This document shows, in pieces, positions 1-7,114 of a stretch of DNA of 21,421 bases (position 1 is its first letter; every line of letters starts with the position of its first letter). This stretch comes from Acidithiobacillus_B sp049965315 (lineage in GTDB: Bacteria > Pseudomonadota > Gammaproteobacteria > Acidithiobacillales > Acidithiobacillaceae): NCBI RefSeq assembly GCF_049965315.1, contig NZ_JBMFWL010000035.1, forward strand, positions 1 through 21,421, given 5' to 3'. The position numbers and the translations under genes were made by a program. The notes beneath the pieces were generated by a model that worked only from the letters and a program-made list of their open reading frames with translations, was not told the DNA's origin and ran no database searches.

Positions 1-72
1 TATCCGTTGTGCCAGTTGCTGTGCCAATCTGGATTTTACGGCTCTTTTTGTTCTGCAACTTATTGTTTTATT

Positions 73-149
73 TGGTGGCGCTTCAGGGATTCGAACCCCG
101 GACACGCGGATTATGATTCCGCTGCTCTAACCGGCTGAGCTAAAGCGCC
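73..149 (-). tRNA. tRNA-Met (CAT), elongator type
   Basis: The minus strand folds into a full cloverleaf. The 7-bp acceptor stem pairs GGCGCTT with AAGCGCC, followed by discriminator A and an encoded CCA (73-75). The D-arm carries AGCTCAG...GGTTAGAGC, the 5-bp anticodon stem pairs GCGGA with TCCGC, and the T-arm has GTTCGAATC. The 7-base anticodon loop is ATCATAA, so the anticodon is CAT (plus-strand 113-115). The initiator tRNA is excluded because the anticodon stem lacks the run of three G:C pairs and the acceptor begins with a paired G. The loop and stem resemble proteobacterial elongator tRNA-Met more than tRNA-Ile2, whose CAT anticodon is modified to lysidine; that alternative is not fully excluded from sequence alone. 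Confidence 0.95.
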
Positions 150-160
150 GTGAGGGGTGC

Positions 161-189
161 ATTACACCGTCCCTAAGCCCTTCTGTCAA
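161..189 (-). promoter_or_regulatory. sigma70-type promoter of the tRNA-Met gene
   Basis: On the minus strand a perfect -35 TTGACA (184-189) is followed by a 17-bp spacer and a -10 TGTAAT (161-166, 5 of 6 matches). The bases after the -10 are GC-rich (GCACCCC), a discriminator type common at stringently controlled stable-RNA promoters. Initiation would fall a few bases upstream of the tRNA 5' end at 149. The site lies only about 16 bases beyond the permease stop codon. Confidence 0.8.
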
Positions 190-204
190 GCACCACCAGC
201 CTGC

Positions 205-981
205 TTAGCGCAGCAGGCGCCGTTCCAGGAGGCGCAGGGCCAGGACGTAGGCCGTTAGCGTGAAAAGGAGCAGGACCCCGAGATGCAAGAGCCAATGGGA
301 CGGGACGTGGCCGGTGAGCAGGGGCCGGATCAGGGCCACCGCATGGGTCAGGGGTAAAAGCTGGGCGAGTTCCCGGCCTAGGGGCGGCAGCTCGTCGAGG
401 GGATAAAAGACGCCGCAAAACAGGAACATGGGGGTCACGACCAGGGTGAAGTAATACATGAAAAAATCATAACTGCGGGCCAGGGCCGTGACCACCAGCG
501 CCATGCCGCCAAAGGCCAGCCCCGCCAGAAAGATCACCGGTACGGCAAGGGGTATCCACCACCCCTGCACGGCCCCGAAAAATGCCGCGACCACGATGAT
601 GGCCACGCCGCTGATGAGGCCCTTGATGGCACACCAGAGGAGTTCACCGGCCAGGATATCGCTCACCCGCAGGGGCGTGGCGAGCATGGCCGCATAGGTC
701 TGCTGGGCGCTCATCCGGGTGAAGGCCGAATACAGTCCTTCAAAGCTGGCGGTATTCATGACGCTACTGGCGACGATGCCCGAGGCCAGGAAGGTGATAT
801 AGGGCATCCCTTCCATTTGCCCCACAAAATGGCCCAGACCGTAACCCAGGGCCAGCAGATAGAGGAGGGGATCGCCAAAGTTGCCGAGCAGGCTGGGGAT
901 CAGGAGCTTGCGCCAAACGCCAAAGTTGCGCCGCAGCACGGCGATGGCGCCTATCCCGGGGAGCCCCTCAGCGCAGGCCAT
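205..981 (-). CDS. ABC-2 type transporter permease, NodJ-like
   Basis: This 258-residue integral membrane protein is the permease half of an ABC-2 exporter; substrates in this family include polysaccharides, lipo-oligosaccharides and drugs. About six hydrophobic segments are visible, at roughly residues 36-55, 62-80, 118-138, 142-168, 174-195 and 230-250. The typical ABC-2 motif region is present around residues 96-112 (TYAAMLATPLRVSDIL), as is a late FYPLDELPP loop near 192-200. The ATG at 981 was chosen because it lies 20 bases after the ATPase stop and gives the usual family length of about 260; upstream in-frame codons would run into the ATPase gene. The ribosome binding site is weak, which fits coupling to the ATPase. 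The substrate cannot be inferred. Confidence 0.88.
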   Translation of the reverse strand: MACAEGLPGIGAIAVLRRNFGVWRKLLIPSLLGNFGDPLLYLLALGYGLGHFVGQMEGMPYITFLASGIVASSVMNTASFEGLYSAFTRMSAQQTYAAMLATPLRVSDILAGELLWCAIKGLISGVAIIVVAAFFGAVQGWWIPLAVPVIFLAGLAFGGMALVVTALARSYDFFMYYFTLVVTPMFLFCGVFYPLDELPPLGRELAQLLPLTHAVALIRPLLTGHVPSHWLLHLGVLLLFTLTAYVLALRLLERRLLR

Positions 982-1001
982 GCTTCGTTCCCGGCATGCC
1001 T

Positions 1002-1934
1002 TCAATCCCCCGCCGCTTCTCGCAGATCCCGCCCGGTCAAGCGCAGAAAGACATCCTCCAGGCTGGCCGGGCGCTGCAATAGGAGGTAATCGGGCTGCGT
1101 ACCGAAAACCTGCAGGAGGGGAGCAAAGTCGTGCCCGTAACAAATCAGGGTATCGCCGACCCGCTCGCTGGAATCCACCCATTGCAGATGCCGGTTGTCA
1201 GGGTCCGGCGGGCTGCCGTCGCTACGGCGCAGTTCGAGGACGGCGCCCGGCACATGGGCGGCAATGAGGGCTTGCGGGCTATCCAGGGCCAGAATCCGGC
1301 CATGATCCAGAATGGCCACCCGATCGCAGAGGCGCTCCGCCTCATCCATATAGTGGGTGGTCAACAACAAGGTCGTGCCGTCGCGGCGCAGGCTACGCAA
1401 CCGCTGCCAGATCAGGTGGCGGGCCTGGGGGTCGAGACCGGTGCTCGGCTCATCGAGGAGCAGCATCCGTGGCGCATTGATCAGCGCCCGGGCAATGGTC
1501 AGGCGCCGCTTCATGCCCCCCGAGAGGGCGCTGATGGGCTCCCGCGCCCAGGGCGTGAGTGCCAGGAACTCCAGCAAATCCTCGCTACGCTGGCGAACGA
1601 CCGCGCGCGGCAAACGAAAGTAGCGGCCATAGACCAGGAGGTTTTCCAATACGGTAAAGTCGGGGTCGAGGTTGTCCATCTGCGGCACCACCCCCATGCG
1701 CGCCCGCACCGCCGGGGCCGCCGTCGCCACATCCAGGCCATCGACCTCGATATTGCCTCCATCCAGCGGCGTCAGCCCCTGGATGGCCCGCACCGTGGTA
1801 CTCTTGCCGGCGCCGTTGGGGCCCAGCAGGCCAAAACACTCCCCCGGCGCAATAGCGAAATCCAGTCCGCGCAGCACCATCTGCGTGCCGTAGCGCTTTT
1901 CCAGACCGCGCGCCTTAAGAAAAGCCAAGCCCAT
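1002..1934 (-). CDS. ABC transporter ATP-binding protein, NodI/DrrA-like
   Basis: This 310-residue cytoplasmic ATPase would power the adjacent permease. All nucleotide-binding motifs are present: Walker A GPNGAGKST (38-46), Q-loop Gln near 85, signature LSGGMKRRL (137-145), Walker B LLLDEP (158-163) and the H-loop His in TTHYMDEAE (about 194). A C-terminal extension of about 90 residues ending in SLEDVFLRLTGRDL is typical of the DrrA/NodI family. The ATG at 1934 puts the start inside the 3' end of the upstream hydrolase gene (20-bp overlap); an alternative ATG at 1967 would add 11 residues with no family similarity. It shares an operon with the permease, hydrolase and ferredoxin genes. Its motifs indicate an active ATPase. 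Confidence 0.93.
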   Translation of the reverse strand: MGLAFLKARGLEKRYGTQMVLRGLDFAIAPGECFGLLGPNGAGKSTTVRAIQGLTPLDGGNIEVDGLDVATAAPAVRARMGVVPQMDNLDPDFTVLENLLVYGRYFRLPRAVVRQRSEDLLEFLALTPWAREPISALSGGMKRRLTIARALINAPRMLLLDEPSTGLDPQARHLIWQRLRSLRRDGTTLLLTTHYMDEAERLCDRVAILDHGRILALDSPQALIAAHVPGAVLELRRSDGSPPDPDNRHLQWVDSSERVGDTLICYGHDFAPLLQVFGTQPDYLLLQRPASLEDVFLRLTGRDLREAAGD

Positions 1935-2640
1935 CGCAGGGTTTGCCGTCCCCTTCTCCCGGAGCATCCCGTTCCAGAGCCCCCAGGAGTGCCTCCTGCA
2001 AGGTATTGAGCTGACCATGGAAGAAGTGGTCCGCCGGCAGAATGAGCTGTTGCGGAACCCGGGGCAAAGAATGGGCCCAGGACTCCACCGCCGCCACCGG
2101 CACCAGCTCATCCTGCGTACCCTGCACCAGGGTCCACGGGCAGGCCGGGCCTGGGAGCGAACTGAAGTCGAAGAGATTGACGGGCGGGGCCACCGTGAGC
2201 AAACGCTTGATCTTCGGGTGCCGGTTGACGGCCCGATAGGCCACATAGGCGCCAAAGGAAAAGCCCGCCAGCCAGATGCCGAAGCCGGGCCGGCGCTCCT
2301 GCACCCAGTCGATCACCGCCAGGCAATCCTCCGTCTCACCCCGGCCGTCATCGTAGCTCCCCGCGCTGGCCCCCACGCCACGGAAGTTGAATCGCAGCGA
2401 CGGGATCCCCAGCCGATTGCAGGTGCGGCTCAAATAATGGACCACCTTGTTGTTGAGGGTACCCCCATAGAGGGGGTGGGGATGGAGAATGACCGCCACC
2501 ACGCCGCGGGTCTCCCGCTCCGGGCAGGCGGTCAGCCCTTCCAGGGCTCCGACGGGTCCGGGGATGACGACGGGCTCGCCGATGCACTCCAGGGCCAACT
2601 CACGGCCATCATACAGATGGCTGCGATCTACCGGCAGCAT
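1915..2640 (-). CDS. alpha/beta hydrolase (COG2945-like)
   Basis: A 241-residue serine hydrolase of the alpha/beta fold. The nucleophile elbow is GFSFG (Ser near residue 128). A candidate acid residue lies in QDELVP and the catalytic histidine in DHFFHG. The early HPHPLYGGTLNNKVV segment (oxyanion side) and FNFRGVGAS...GRGETEDCLAVIDW are characteristic of the predicted-hydrolase family COG2945. No signal peptide is visible, so it is probably cytoplasmic. The physiological substrate is unknown for the family; esters or acyl conjugates are plausible. Its ATG overlaps the upstream ferredoxin stop as TGATG, and its own 3' end overlaps the ABC ATPase start, so it is the second gene of a coupled operon. 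Confidence 0.88.
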   Translation of the reverse strand: MLPVDRSHLYDGRELALECIGEPVVIPGPVGALEGLTACPERETRGVVAVILHPHPLYGGTLNNKVVHYLSRTCNRLGIPSLRFNFRGVGASAGSYDDGRGETEDCLAVIDWVQERRPGFGIWLAGFSFGAYVAYRAVNRHPKIKRLLTVAPPVNLFDFSSLPGPACPWTLVQGTQDELVPVAAVESWAHSLPRVPQQLILPADHFFHGQLNTLQEALLGALERDAPGEGDGKPCDGLGFS

Positions 2641-2957
2641 CAGAGCCGCAACCGTGCCACCGGGATCCCGTCGCGCAGGTGCGATTCGACGATTTCCCGC
2701 ACATCATCGACGTCCACATAGGTGTACCAGACGCCATCCGGATAGACTACGGCCACCGGCCCCTCACTGCAGCGGCCCAGGCATCCGGAACGATTCACCC
2801 GCACCTTGCCGGGCCCCTGGATGCCCAAATCCTTGGCATGCTTCTTGGCGGCGTGGAACATGCTTTCGGCCAGTCCGCCGTTGTTGCAGGCCTGCTCTCC
2901 ACCCTCGCGCTGGTTGATGCAAAAAAACAAGTGGCGTTGATAAAATGGTATCTCCAT
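2640..2957 (-). CDS. thioredoxin-like [2Fe-2S] ferredoxin
   Basis: A 105-residue electron carrier of the thioredoxin-like ferredoxin family (COG3411, as in Aquifex or Azotobacter FeSII-type proteins). Four cysteines sit at positions 13, 24, 59 and 63, giving the family spacing C-x10-C ... C-x3-C, in the contexts FFCINQ, EQACNN and SGCLGRC. These would ligate one [2Fe-2S] cluster. The ATG at 2957 gives the canonical N-terminus MEIPFYQRHLFFC; the open frame continues upstream but without family similarity. A GGGG tract lies about 10 bases ahead of the start. It is the first gene of the ferredoxin-hydrolase-ABC operon and is divergent from coq7. A redox partner cannot be named. Confidence 0.93.
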   Translation of the reverse strand: MEIPFYQRHLFFCINQREGGEQACNNGGLAESMFHAAKKHAKDLGIQGPGKVRVNRSGCLGRCSEGPVAVVYPDGVWYTYVDVDDVREIVESHLRDGIPVARLRL

Positions 2958-2963
2958 ATCGCG

Positions 2964-2992
2964 TTGACCCCTTGCGCCGATGGCGCCATCAT
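2964..2992 (+). promoter_or_regulatory. candidate sigma70 promoter for coq7
   Basis: TTGACC (2964-2969, 5 of 6) and CATCAT (2987-2992, 4 of 6) are separated by exactly 17 bases on the plus strand, placing the start site near 2999 and a leader of about 35 bases before coq7. On the minus strand the overlapping hexamer TATGAT (2988-2993) could serve the divergent ferredoxin gene, but no good -35 accompanies it. The divergent control region is only about 75 bp long. Confidence 0.45.
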
Positions 2993-3036
2993 ACCGAAAA
3001 GTCGATCCCGACGCACCGCCAAGGGGAAGGATGCCC

Positions 3037-3669
3037 ATGAAAAACATCGCCGACCAGGTCATTGCCAACCTCGACAATGCGCTGCGCACCATCGCCGGCG
3101 TGCCCCAGGGCACCGAGCGCCCCAACCCCGCCCAGGGGGTGGACGATACGCTGCTGTATCCCTGGAAACGCCAGCGCGCCGGACGCATGATGCGCGTCAA
3201 CCATGCCGGAGAAGTGATGGCGCAGGCCCTTTATACGGGTCAGGCTGCGGGCACCCGGGATCCCGAGTTGCGCGCCAGCCTGGAGCGCGCCCGCGCCGAA
3301 GAGGGTGACCATCTCCTCTGGTGCCAGTCCCGTCTGCAAGAACTCCGCAGCCGCCGCAGTCTCCTCACTCCCCTCTGGTACGGCATCGGCTGGACCATGG
3401 GTTTCACTGCGGCGCGGCGCGGCCGTGGCGCTAATCTAGGGTTGGTGGTAGCCGTGGAAAATCAGGTGGAAGATCACCTGGATGAACACCTGCGCGATTT
3501 GCCGGAGGATGATGCCCGCAGCCGGGCCATTGTCACCCAGATGCGCGACGACGAAATCGGCCATGCCCGGCACGCCCAGGACATGGGCGCCACGCCCCTC
3601 CCGCCGCCGGTCCGCATGGCCATGGGCGTGCTTTCCAAGGTGGTCACCCGCGGCACTTTGTGGATTTGA
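3037..3669 (+). CDS. coq7: 2-polyprenyl-3-methyl-6-methoxy-1,4-benzoquinone monooxygenase (Coq7)
   Basis: Coq7 hydroxylates demethoxyubiquinone, the penultimate step of ubiquinone synthesis, as a membrane-associated di-iron carboxylate enzyme. The 210-residue product matches bacterial Coq7 length. Di-iron ligands are visible in the two-fold repeated ferritin-like pattern: Glu59 (NHAGEV), Glu89 and His92 (EEGDH), a central Glu in VENQVEDH (141/145), and Glu173 with His176 (DEIGHA). A hydrophobic hairpin around LTPLWYGIGWTMGF suits membrane association. The ATG at 3037 is preceded by GAAGG at 6 bases; an ATG two codons upstream (3031) is almost as good. It is a single plus-strand gene between minus-strand operons and indicates aerobic, ubiquinone-based respiration. 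Confidence 0.93.
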   Translation: MKNIADQVIANLDNALRTIAGVPQGTERPNPAQGVDDTLLYPWKRQRAGRMMRVNHAGEVMAQALYTGQAAGTRDPELRASLERARAEEGDHLLWCQSRLQELRSRRSLLTPLWYGIGWTMGFTAARRGRGANLGLVVAVENQVEDHLDEHLRDLPEDDARSRAIVTQMRDDEIGHARHAQDMGATPLPPPVRMAMGVLSKVVTRGTLWI

Positions 3670-3718
3670 CCGGCCCTGCGCCTGGCAGTACCCGTTGCTG
3701 GTGGGCGCTAGCAAGGTA

Positions 3719-4204
3719 TCAGGGGGTAATGCCCTTGGCAGCCACCGGCCGGAGGCGGAAATCCTCCATTCCCGGCACCTGGATGCGGTAGCGCCCTGCC
3801 CGCACGGCTTCCGCCATGCTGCCGATGGTCTGCTGTGCCAGCAGGTCCATGACTTGCCGCTTGATGGGGCTCCATTGCTTATGTACCGGGCAGGCCGTTT
3901 CGTCGGCGCAGGCCTTGAGACCGAGCACACATCCCTCGCCGAAGCGCTGCCCTTCGACAATCTCGATCACCTCCAGGATGTTCATGCCCTCGGCCCCGGG
4001 GCGCAGCACAAACCCGCCTCCCCGTCCCTTGAAGGAATCCAGGACCCCGCGCTTGGCCATATCTTGCAGGATTTTTGCCAGATATTGCGCGGGAACCCCC
4101 AGATAGTCGGAGATGTCCCGACTGAGCACCGGCTCGCCGGGCCGCTGCGTGGCGAGATAAATCAACGCCTGGAGGGCGTATTCGGTGGTTCTGCTCAATA
4201 GCAT
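3719..4204 (-). CDS. Rrf2 family transcriptional regulator, probable Fe-S sensor
   Basis: A 161-residue regulator of the IscR/NsrR/RirA (Rrf2) family. Residues 1-60 form the winged helix-turn-helix (MLLSRTTEYALQALIYLA at the N-terminus, then the recognition region around VPAQYLAKILQDMAKRGVLDSF), followed by the wing KGRGGGFVLRP. The cluster-binding loop has three cysteines at 92, 99 and 105 (GCVLG..AC.....CPVH), so it probably ligates an iron-sulfur cluster. The spacing is x6/x5, one residue longer in the first interval than IscR of E. coli. No iscS/iscU genes are nearby, so naming it iscR is not justified. It lies 36 bp downstream of the OsmC-family gene on the same strand. A GAGGAAAG tract precedes the ATG. 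Confidence 0.9.
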   Translation of the reverse strand: MLLSRTTEYALQALIYLATQRPGEPVLSRDISDYLGVPAQYLAKILQDMAKRGVLDSFKGRGGGFVLRPGAEGMNILEVIEIVEGQRFGEGCVLGLKACADETACPVHKQWSPIKRQVMDLLAQQTIGSMAEAVRAGRYRIQVPGMEDFRLRPVAAKGITP

Positions 4205-4240
4205 GGCGACACTTTCCTCAAGATGCGGCGGGACAGGCCC

Positions 4241-4666
4241 TCAGGCATCCTCGCGAATTTCGTAATCATGGGTAATTTCAGCCGTCTTGCCCAGCATGAT
4301 GCTCGCCGAGCAGTACTTCTCCGCAGACAAGGCGATGGCCCGTTCCACCCTTTTTTCATCAAGGTTTTTACCGCTTAGCACATAATGCAAGTGAATACGG
4401 CTGAACACCTTGGGATCCTCGTTGGCACGTTCGGCATTCAGTTCCACCACGCAGTGGCGAATCTGCTGGCGCGACCTTTGCAAAATCAGTACCACGTCAA
4501 TGCTGGAACAACCGCCCAGACCCATCAACAAAAGTTCCATGGGCCGCGGCCCGAGATTACGCCCGCCAATGTCGGCGGAACTATCCATCACCAAAGCGTG
4601 ACCGCTTTCCGACTCGGCCACGAAACTCATCTGCTCCGGCCCCATCCACTGCACACGCGCTTTCAT
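4241..4666 (-). CDS. OsmC-family protein (YhfA-like)
   Basis: A 141-residue member of the OsmC/Ohr superfamily, which reduces organic hydroperoxides or handles related reactive species. Both conserved cysteines are present: Cys53 in GLGGCSSIDVV and Cys119 in EKYCSASIM. The order and the MKARVQW N-terminus match the COG1765 (E. coli YhfA-like) branch more than Ohr. The ATG at 4666 is preceded by GGGGTGA; an in-frame ATG at 4699 is rejected because it falls on the predicted -10 element and lacks a ribosome binding site. The gene is first in a two-gene unit with the Rrf2 regulator, which suggests a redox-stress response. Confidence 0.88.
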   Translation of the reverse strand: MKARVQWMGPEQMSFVAESESGHALVMDSSADIGGRNLGPRPMELLLMGLGGCSSIDVVLILQRSRQQIRHCVVELNAERANEDPKVFSRIHLHYVLSGKNLDEKRVERAIALSAEKYCSASIMLGKTAEITHDYEIREDA

Positions 4667-4697
4667 GCTCACCCCGGGTATCCTGACGGCAGGATCC

Positions 4698-4725
4698 ATT
4701 AGATCACATTTAAAAATAATGGCAA
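4698..4725 (-). promoter_or_regulatory. sigma70-type promoter of the OsmC/Rrf2 unit with overlapping inverted repeat
   Basis: On the minus strand TTGCCA (4720-4725, 5 of 6) and TCTAAT (4698-4703, 5 of 6) are spaced 16 bp apart in a short AT-rich patch that contrasts with the GC-rich surroundings. The predicted start near 4691 gives a leader of about 25 bases before the ATG at 4666. A 6-bp inverted repeat, CCATTA (4696-4701) and TAATGG (4717-4722), spans the core promoter. Confidence 0.6.
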
Positions 4726-4732
4726 AACAGAT

Positions 4733-5524
4733 CTAGGCTGGGAAGAGAGCAGCGAGGGCCGGGCCCGGCTGCGCCGAGCGCATGAAGGCCTCGCCCACCA
4801 GGAATGCGCCCACACCGGCCGCCCGCAGGCACGCCACATCCTCACTGCTGCGAATGCCGCTCTCGGTGACCACAATCCGGTCTGCGGAGATGGCGGGCAG
4901 CAAGGCCAGGGTGGTGTCGATCCGGGTAGCGAAGCTGCGCAAGTCCCGGTTATTGATCCCCATCAGCGGGGTCTGCAACCGCAGCGCCCGGCGAAGTTCG
5001 GGCGCATCATGCACTTCGACCAGAACGGCGAGGCCAAGGGCCAGCGCTTGGGCTTCCAGTTCCTGCAGTTGCATATCGCTGAGGGCGGCGACGATGAGGA
5101 GGATGGCATCGGCGCCGATGGCGCGCGCCTCCCAGACCTGATAGGGATCAATGATGAAATCCTTGCGCAGTACCGGCAAGGCGCAGGACTCCCGGGCGGC
5201 CGTGAGATACAGGTCGGATCCCTGGAAGTAGGCTTCATCCGTGAGCACCGACAAACAGGCGGCGCCATGGGCAGCATAGTCCCGGGCGATGGTAACCGGG
5301 TTGAAATCCTCCCGGATCACCCCCGCCGAGGGCGAGGCCTTTTTAATCTCGGCAATGACCGCCGGGCGACCCTGTGCCATTTTGGCCCGAATGGCCCCGA
5401 CAAAATCCCGTGGCGGTGCCTCCAGGGCCACCGTATCGCGCAGGGCGGCGAGATCCACCCGCCGCTTGCGCTGCGCCACCTCCGCACCCTTTCGCGCCAG
5501 GATTTCCTGGAGAATATCAGCCAT
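4733..5524 (-). CDS. trpC: indole-3-glycerol-phosphate synthase
   Basis: TrpC closes the indole ring, converting carboxyphenylamino-deoxyribulose phosphate to indole-3-glycerol phosphate. The 263-residue TIM barrel shows family motifs in order: AEIKKASPSAG (58-68, catalytic Lys near 61), VLRKDFIIDPYQV (118-130, Lys121), LVEVHD (168-173, Glu170), GINNRDL (189-195), VTESGI (219-224) and VGEAFM (243-248). It is monofunctional, with no TrpF domain fused. The ATG at 5524 overlaps the trpD stop by 8 bases, with GGCAGG as ribosome binding site inside trpD. It is the last gene of the long operon; no clear intrinsic terminator follows before the OsmC promoter. Confidence 0.96.
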   Translation of the reverse strand: MADILQEILARKGAEVAQRKRRVDLAALRDTVALEAPPRDFVGAIRAKMAQGRPAVIAEIKKASPSAGVIREDFNPVTIARDYAAHGAACLSVLTDEAYFQGSDLYLTAARESCALPVLRKDFIIDPYQVWEARAIGADAILLIVAALSDMQLQELEAQALALGLAVLVEVHDAPELRRALRLQTPLMGINNRDLRSFATRIDTTLALLPAISADRIVVTESGIRSSEDVACLRAAGVGAFLVGEAFMRSAQPGPALAALFPA

Positions 5525-6545
5525 GCCGCGCCTGCCAATTCCGGCCAAAGGCGATCAGCGCCCGCCACTTCGCCCAGGCCGCGCCATTCTCCAAAGCCGC
5601 TGCCGCAGCGCTCACCCCGGCGGCGAGGTCGGGCACGCAGTCGGCCACATAAAGTGCGGCGCCGGCGTTCAGCACCACCACATCGCGCCGCGCGCCGGGG
5701 GCACCCTGAAGGACTTCCTGGGCGGCGGCCAGGGCCTCGGGCACGTCCCTCACTTGCAAGGTCGCCAACGGCGCCGGCCTTAGCCCAAAGTCCTCGGGCC
5801 GCAGGCGATTGCGGGTGATGACGCCGTCCCGCAGCTCCGCCACCTCCGTCGGCCCGCCGATGCTGATCTCATCCAGGCCATCGCTGCCATGAACCACCAA
5901 CACGCGCCGGGAGCCCAACTCCCTCGCCGCTTCGGCCATGGGCACCAGCCATTTCTCTGCATAGACACCGAGGACCTGATGGGGAGCTCCCGCCGGGTTG
6001 CTCAAGGGACCGATGAGATTAAAGAGCGTGCGCAGACCCAGTTCCCGGCGCGGTCCGGCGGCATGGCGCATGGCGCCATGGTGGGCGGGCGCGAAGAGGA
6101 AGCCGATCCCGATTTCGGCGATGCTCGCCTCGGCAGCGGCCGCGGGCAGGTCCAGGGGCAGACCGGCCGCCTCCAGGACATCGGCGCTGCCGCTACTCCC
6201 CGATGCCGACCGGTTGCCATGCTTGGCCACCCGGGCCCCGGCCGCCGCCGCCACCACGGCGGCGACGGTGGAGATGTTGAAGGTATGGCGGGCATCGCCG
6301 CCGGTACCACAGGTGTCCACCAGATGCCTGGTATCGGCCTGCACACCCTGAACGCAGGCCCGCAGGGCGAGGGTCGCTCCCACCAGTTCCTCCACCCGCT
6401 CACCTTTCATGCGCAGCCCCATGAGCAGGGCGCCGATCTGCGCCGGAGTCGCCTTCCCCGCCATGATGGCGGTGAAGACCTCCTGCGCCTCCTGGCGGGA
6501 GAGGTCCTGGTGGCTGGCGATCTGCTTCAGCATCGCCGCGATCAT
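5517..6545 (-). CDS. trpD: anthranilate phosphoribosyltransferase
   Basis: TrpD transfers phosphoribosyl from PRPP to anthranilate. The 342-residue product carries the PRPP/magnesium loop CGTGGD (79-84), the KHGNRSASGSSGSADVLEA anthranilate-site block (108-126), and the downstream FNLIGPLSNP and SDGLDEIS segments. It is a stand-alone enzyme, not the TrpGD fusion of enterobacteria. The start codon overlaps the trpG stop as ATGA (6542-6545), a classic coupled junction. Its 3' end overlaps trpC by 8 bases. Intact and of normal length. Confidence 0.96.
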   Translation of the reverse strand: MIAAMLKQIASHQDLSRQEAQEVFTAIMAGKATPAQIGALLMGLRMKGERVEELVGATLALRACVQGVQADTRHLVDTCGTGGDARHTFNISTVAAVVAAAAGARVAKHGNRSASGSSGSADVLEAAGLPLDLPAAAAEASIAEIGIGFLFAPAHHGAMRHAAGPRRELGLRTLFNLIGPLSNPAGAPHQVLGVYAEKWLVPMAEAARELGSRRVLVVHGSDGLDEISIGGPTEVAELRDGVITRNRLRPEDFGLRPAPLATLQVRDVPEALAAAQEVLQGAPGARRDVVVLNAGAALYVADCVPDLAAGVSAAAAALENGAAWAKWRALIAFGRNWQARHG

Positions 6546-7114
6546 CGCGCCGGTCCCGTCAGGAAATGGGCCAGCAGGTCCTTGCCATGCTCACTCAGGA
6601 TGGATTCGGGATGAAACTGCACCCCCTCCACCGCCAGTTCCCGATGGCGCAGGCCCATGATCTCCCCCTCGGCCGTCCAGGCGGTGACCTCCAAACTCTC
6701 CGGCAAGCTCTCCCGCTCGACGATCAGCGAGTGATAGCGGGTGGCCACAAAGGGGCTGGGCAATCCATGGAAGATCCCCTTGCCCCCATGGTGGATGGGG
6801 GAAGTCTTGCCATGCATCACCTCCGGCGCGCGCACCACCCGCCCGCCAAAGGCCTGGCCGATGGCCTGGTGGCCCAGGCAGACGCCGAGGATGGGGATCT
6901 TTCCCGCGAAGTGGCGGATCACCTCCAGGGAGATGCCGGCCTCATTGGGGGTACAGGGTCCCGGTGATATGCAGATCCGGCTGGGCGCCAGGGCGCTGAT
7001 GCCGGCGATGTCGATGGCATCGTTGCGCAACACCCGCACCTCGCTGCCCAGCTCGCCGCAATACTGCACCAAGTTGTAGGTAAAACTGTCATAATTATCA
7101 ATCATGAGGAGCAC
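6542..7114 (-). CDS. trpG: anthranilate synthase component II (glutamine amidotransferase)
   Basis: A 190-residue class I glutamine amidotransferase that feeds ammonia to TrpE. The catalytic triad is visible: Cys79 (GVCLGHQ), His168 and Glu170 (FHPES). The N-terminal MLLMIDNYDSFTYNL and the SPGPCTPNEAG loop are typical. In many bacteria this subunit also serves PabB (4-aminobenzoate synthesis). I take the GTG at 7114 as start because GGGAGGG lies 6 bases upstream; the ATG at 7105 would put that site too far away. Either start overlaps the end of trpE (stop at 7098-7100), by 17 or 8 bases. Confidence 0.95.
   Translation of the reverse strand: MLLMIDNYDSFTYNLVQYCGELGSEVRVLRNDAIDIAGISALAPSRICISPGPCTPNEAGISLEVIRHFAGKIPILGVCLGHQAIGQAFGGRVVRAPEVMHGKTSPIHHGGKGIFHGLPSPFVATRYHSLIVERESLPESLEVTAWTAEGEIMGLRHRELAVEGVQFHPESILSEHGKDLLAHFLTGPAR

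Noticed and set aside
1..72. Possible coding or regulatory content left of the tRNA gene
   Set aside because: Only 72 bases are present. I see no RNA fold, terminator with a T-tract or coding signal that can be supported.
73..149. Initiator tRNA-fMet or tRNA-Ile2 identity for the CAT tRNA
   Set aside because: The anticodon stem lacks the three consecutive G:C pairs of initiators and the acceptor begins with a paired base. The anticodon arm resembles elongator Met rather than Ile2, although lysidine modification cannot be seen in DNA.
199..218. 7-bp hairpin GCCTGCT/AGCAGGC overlapping the permease stop codon
   Set aside because: It could have been the ABC operon terminator, but no T-rich tail follows on the minus strand; the tRNA promoter follows instead.
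2979..2990. 12-bp palindrome GATGGCGCCATC in the ferredoxin/coq7 divergent region
   Set aside because: It overlaps the promoter region but is a GC-rich palindrome of a size that arises by chance; no second copy or known regulator motif supports it.
3692..3716. Possible hairpin (ccgTTGCT...AGCAAgg) in the 49-bp convergent gap after coq7
   Set aside because: The stem is short and bulged, with no T-tract on either strand, so a terminator call is not supported.
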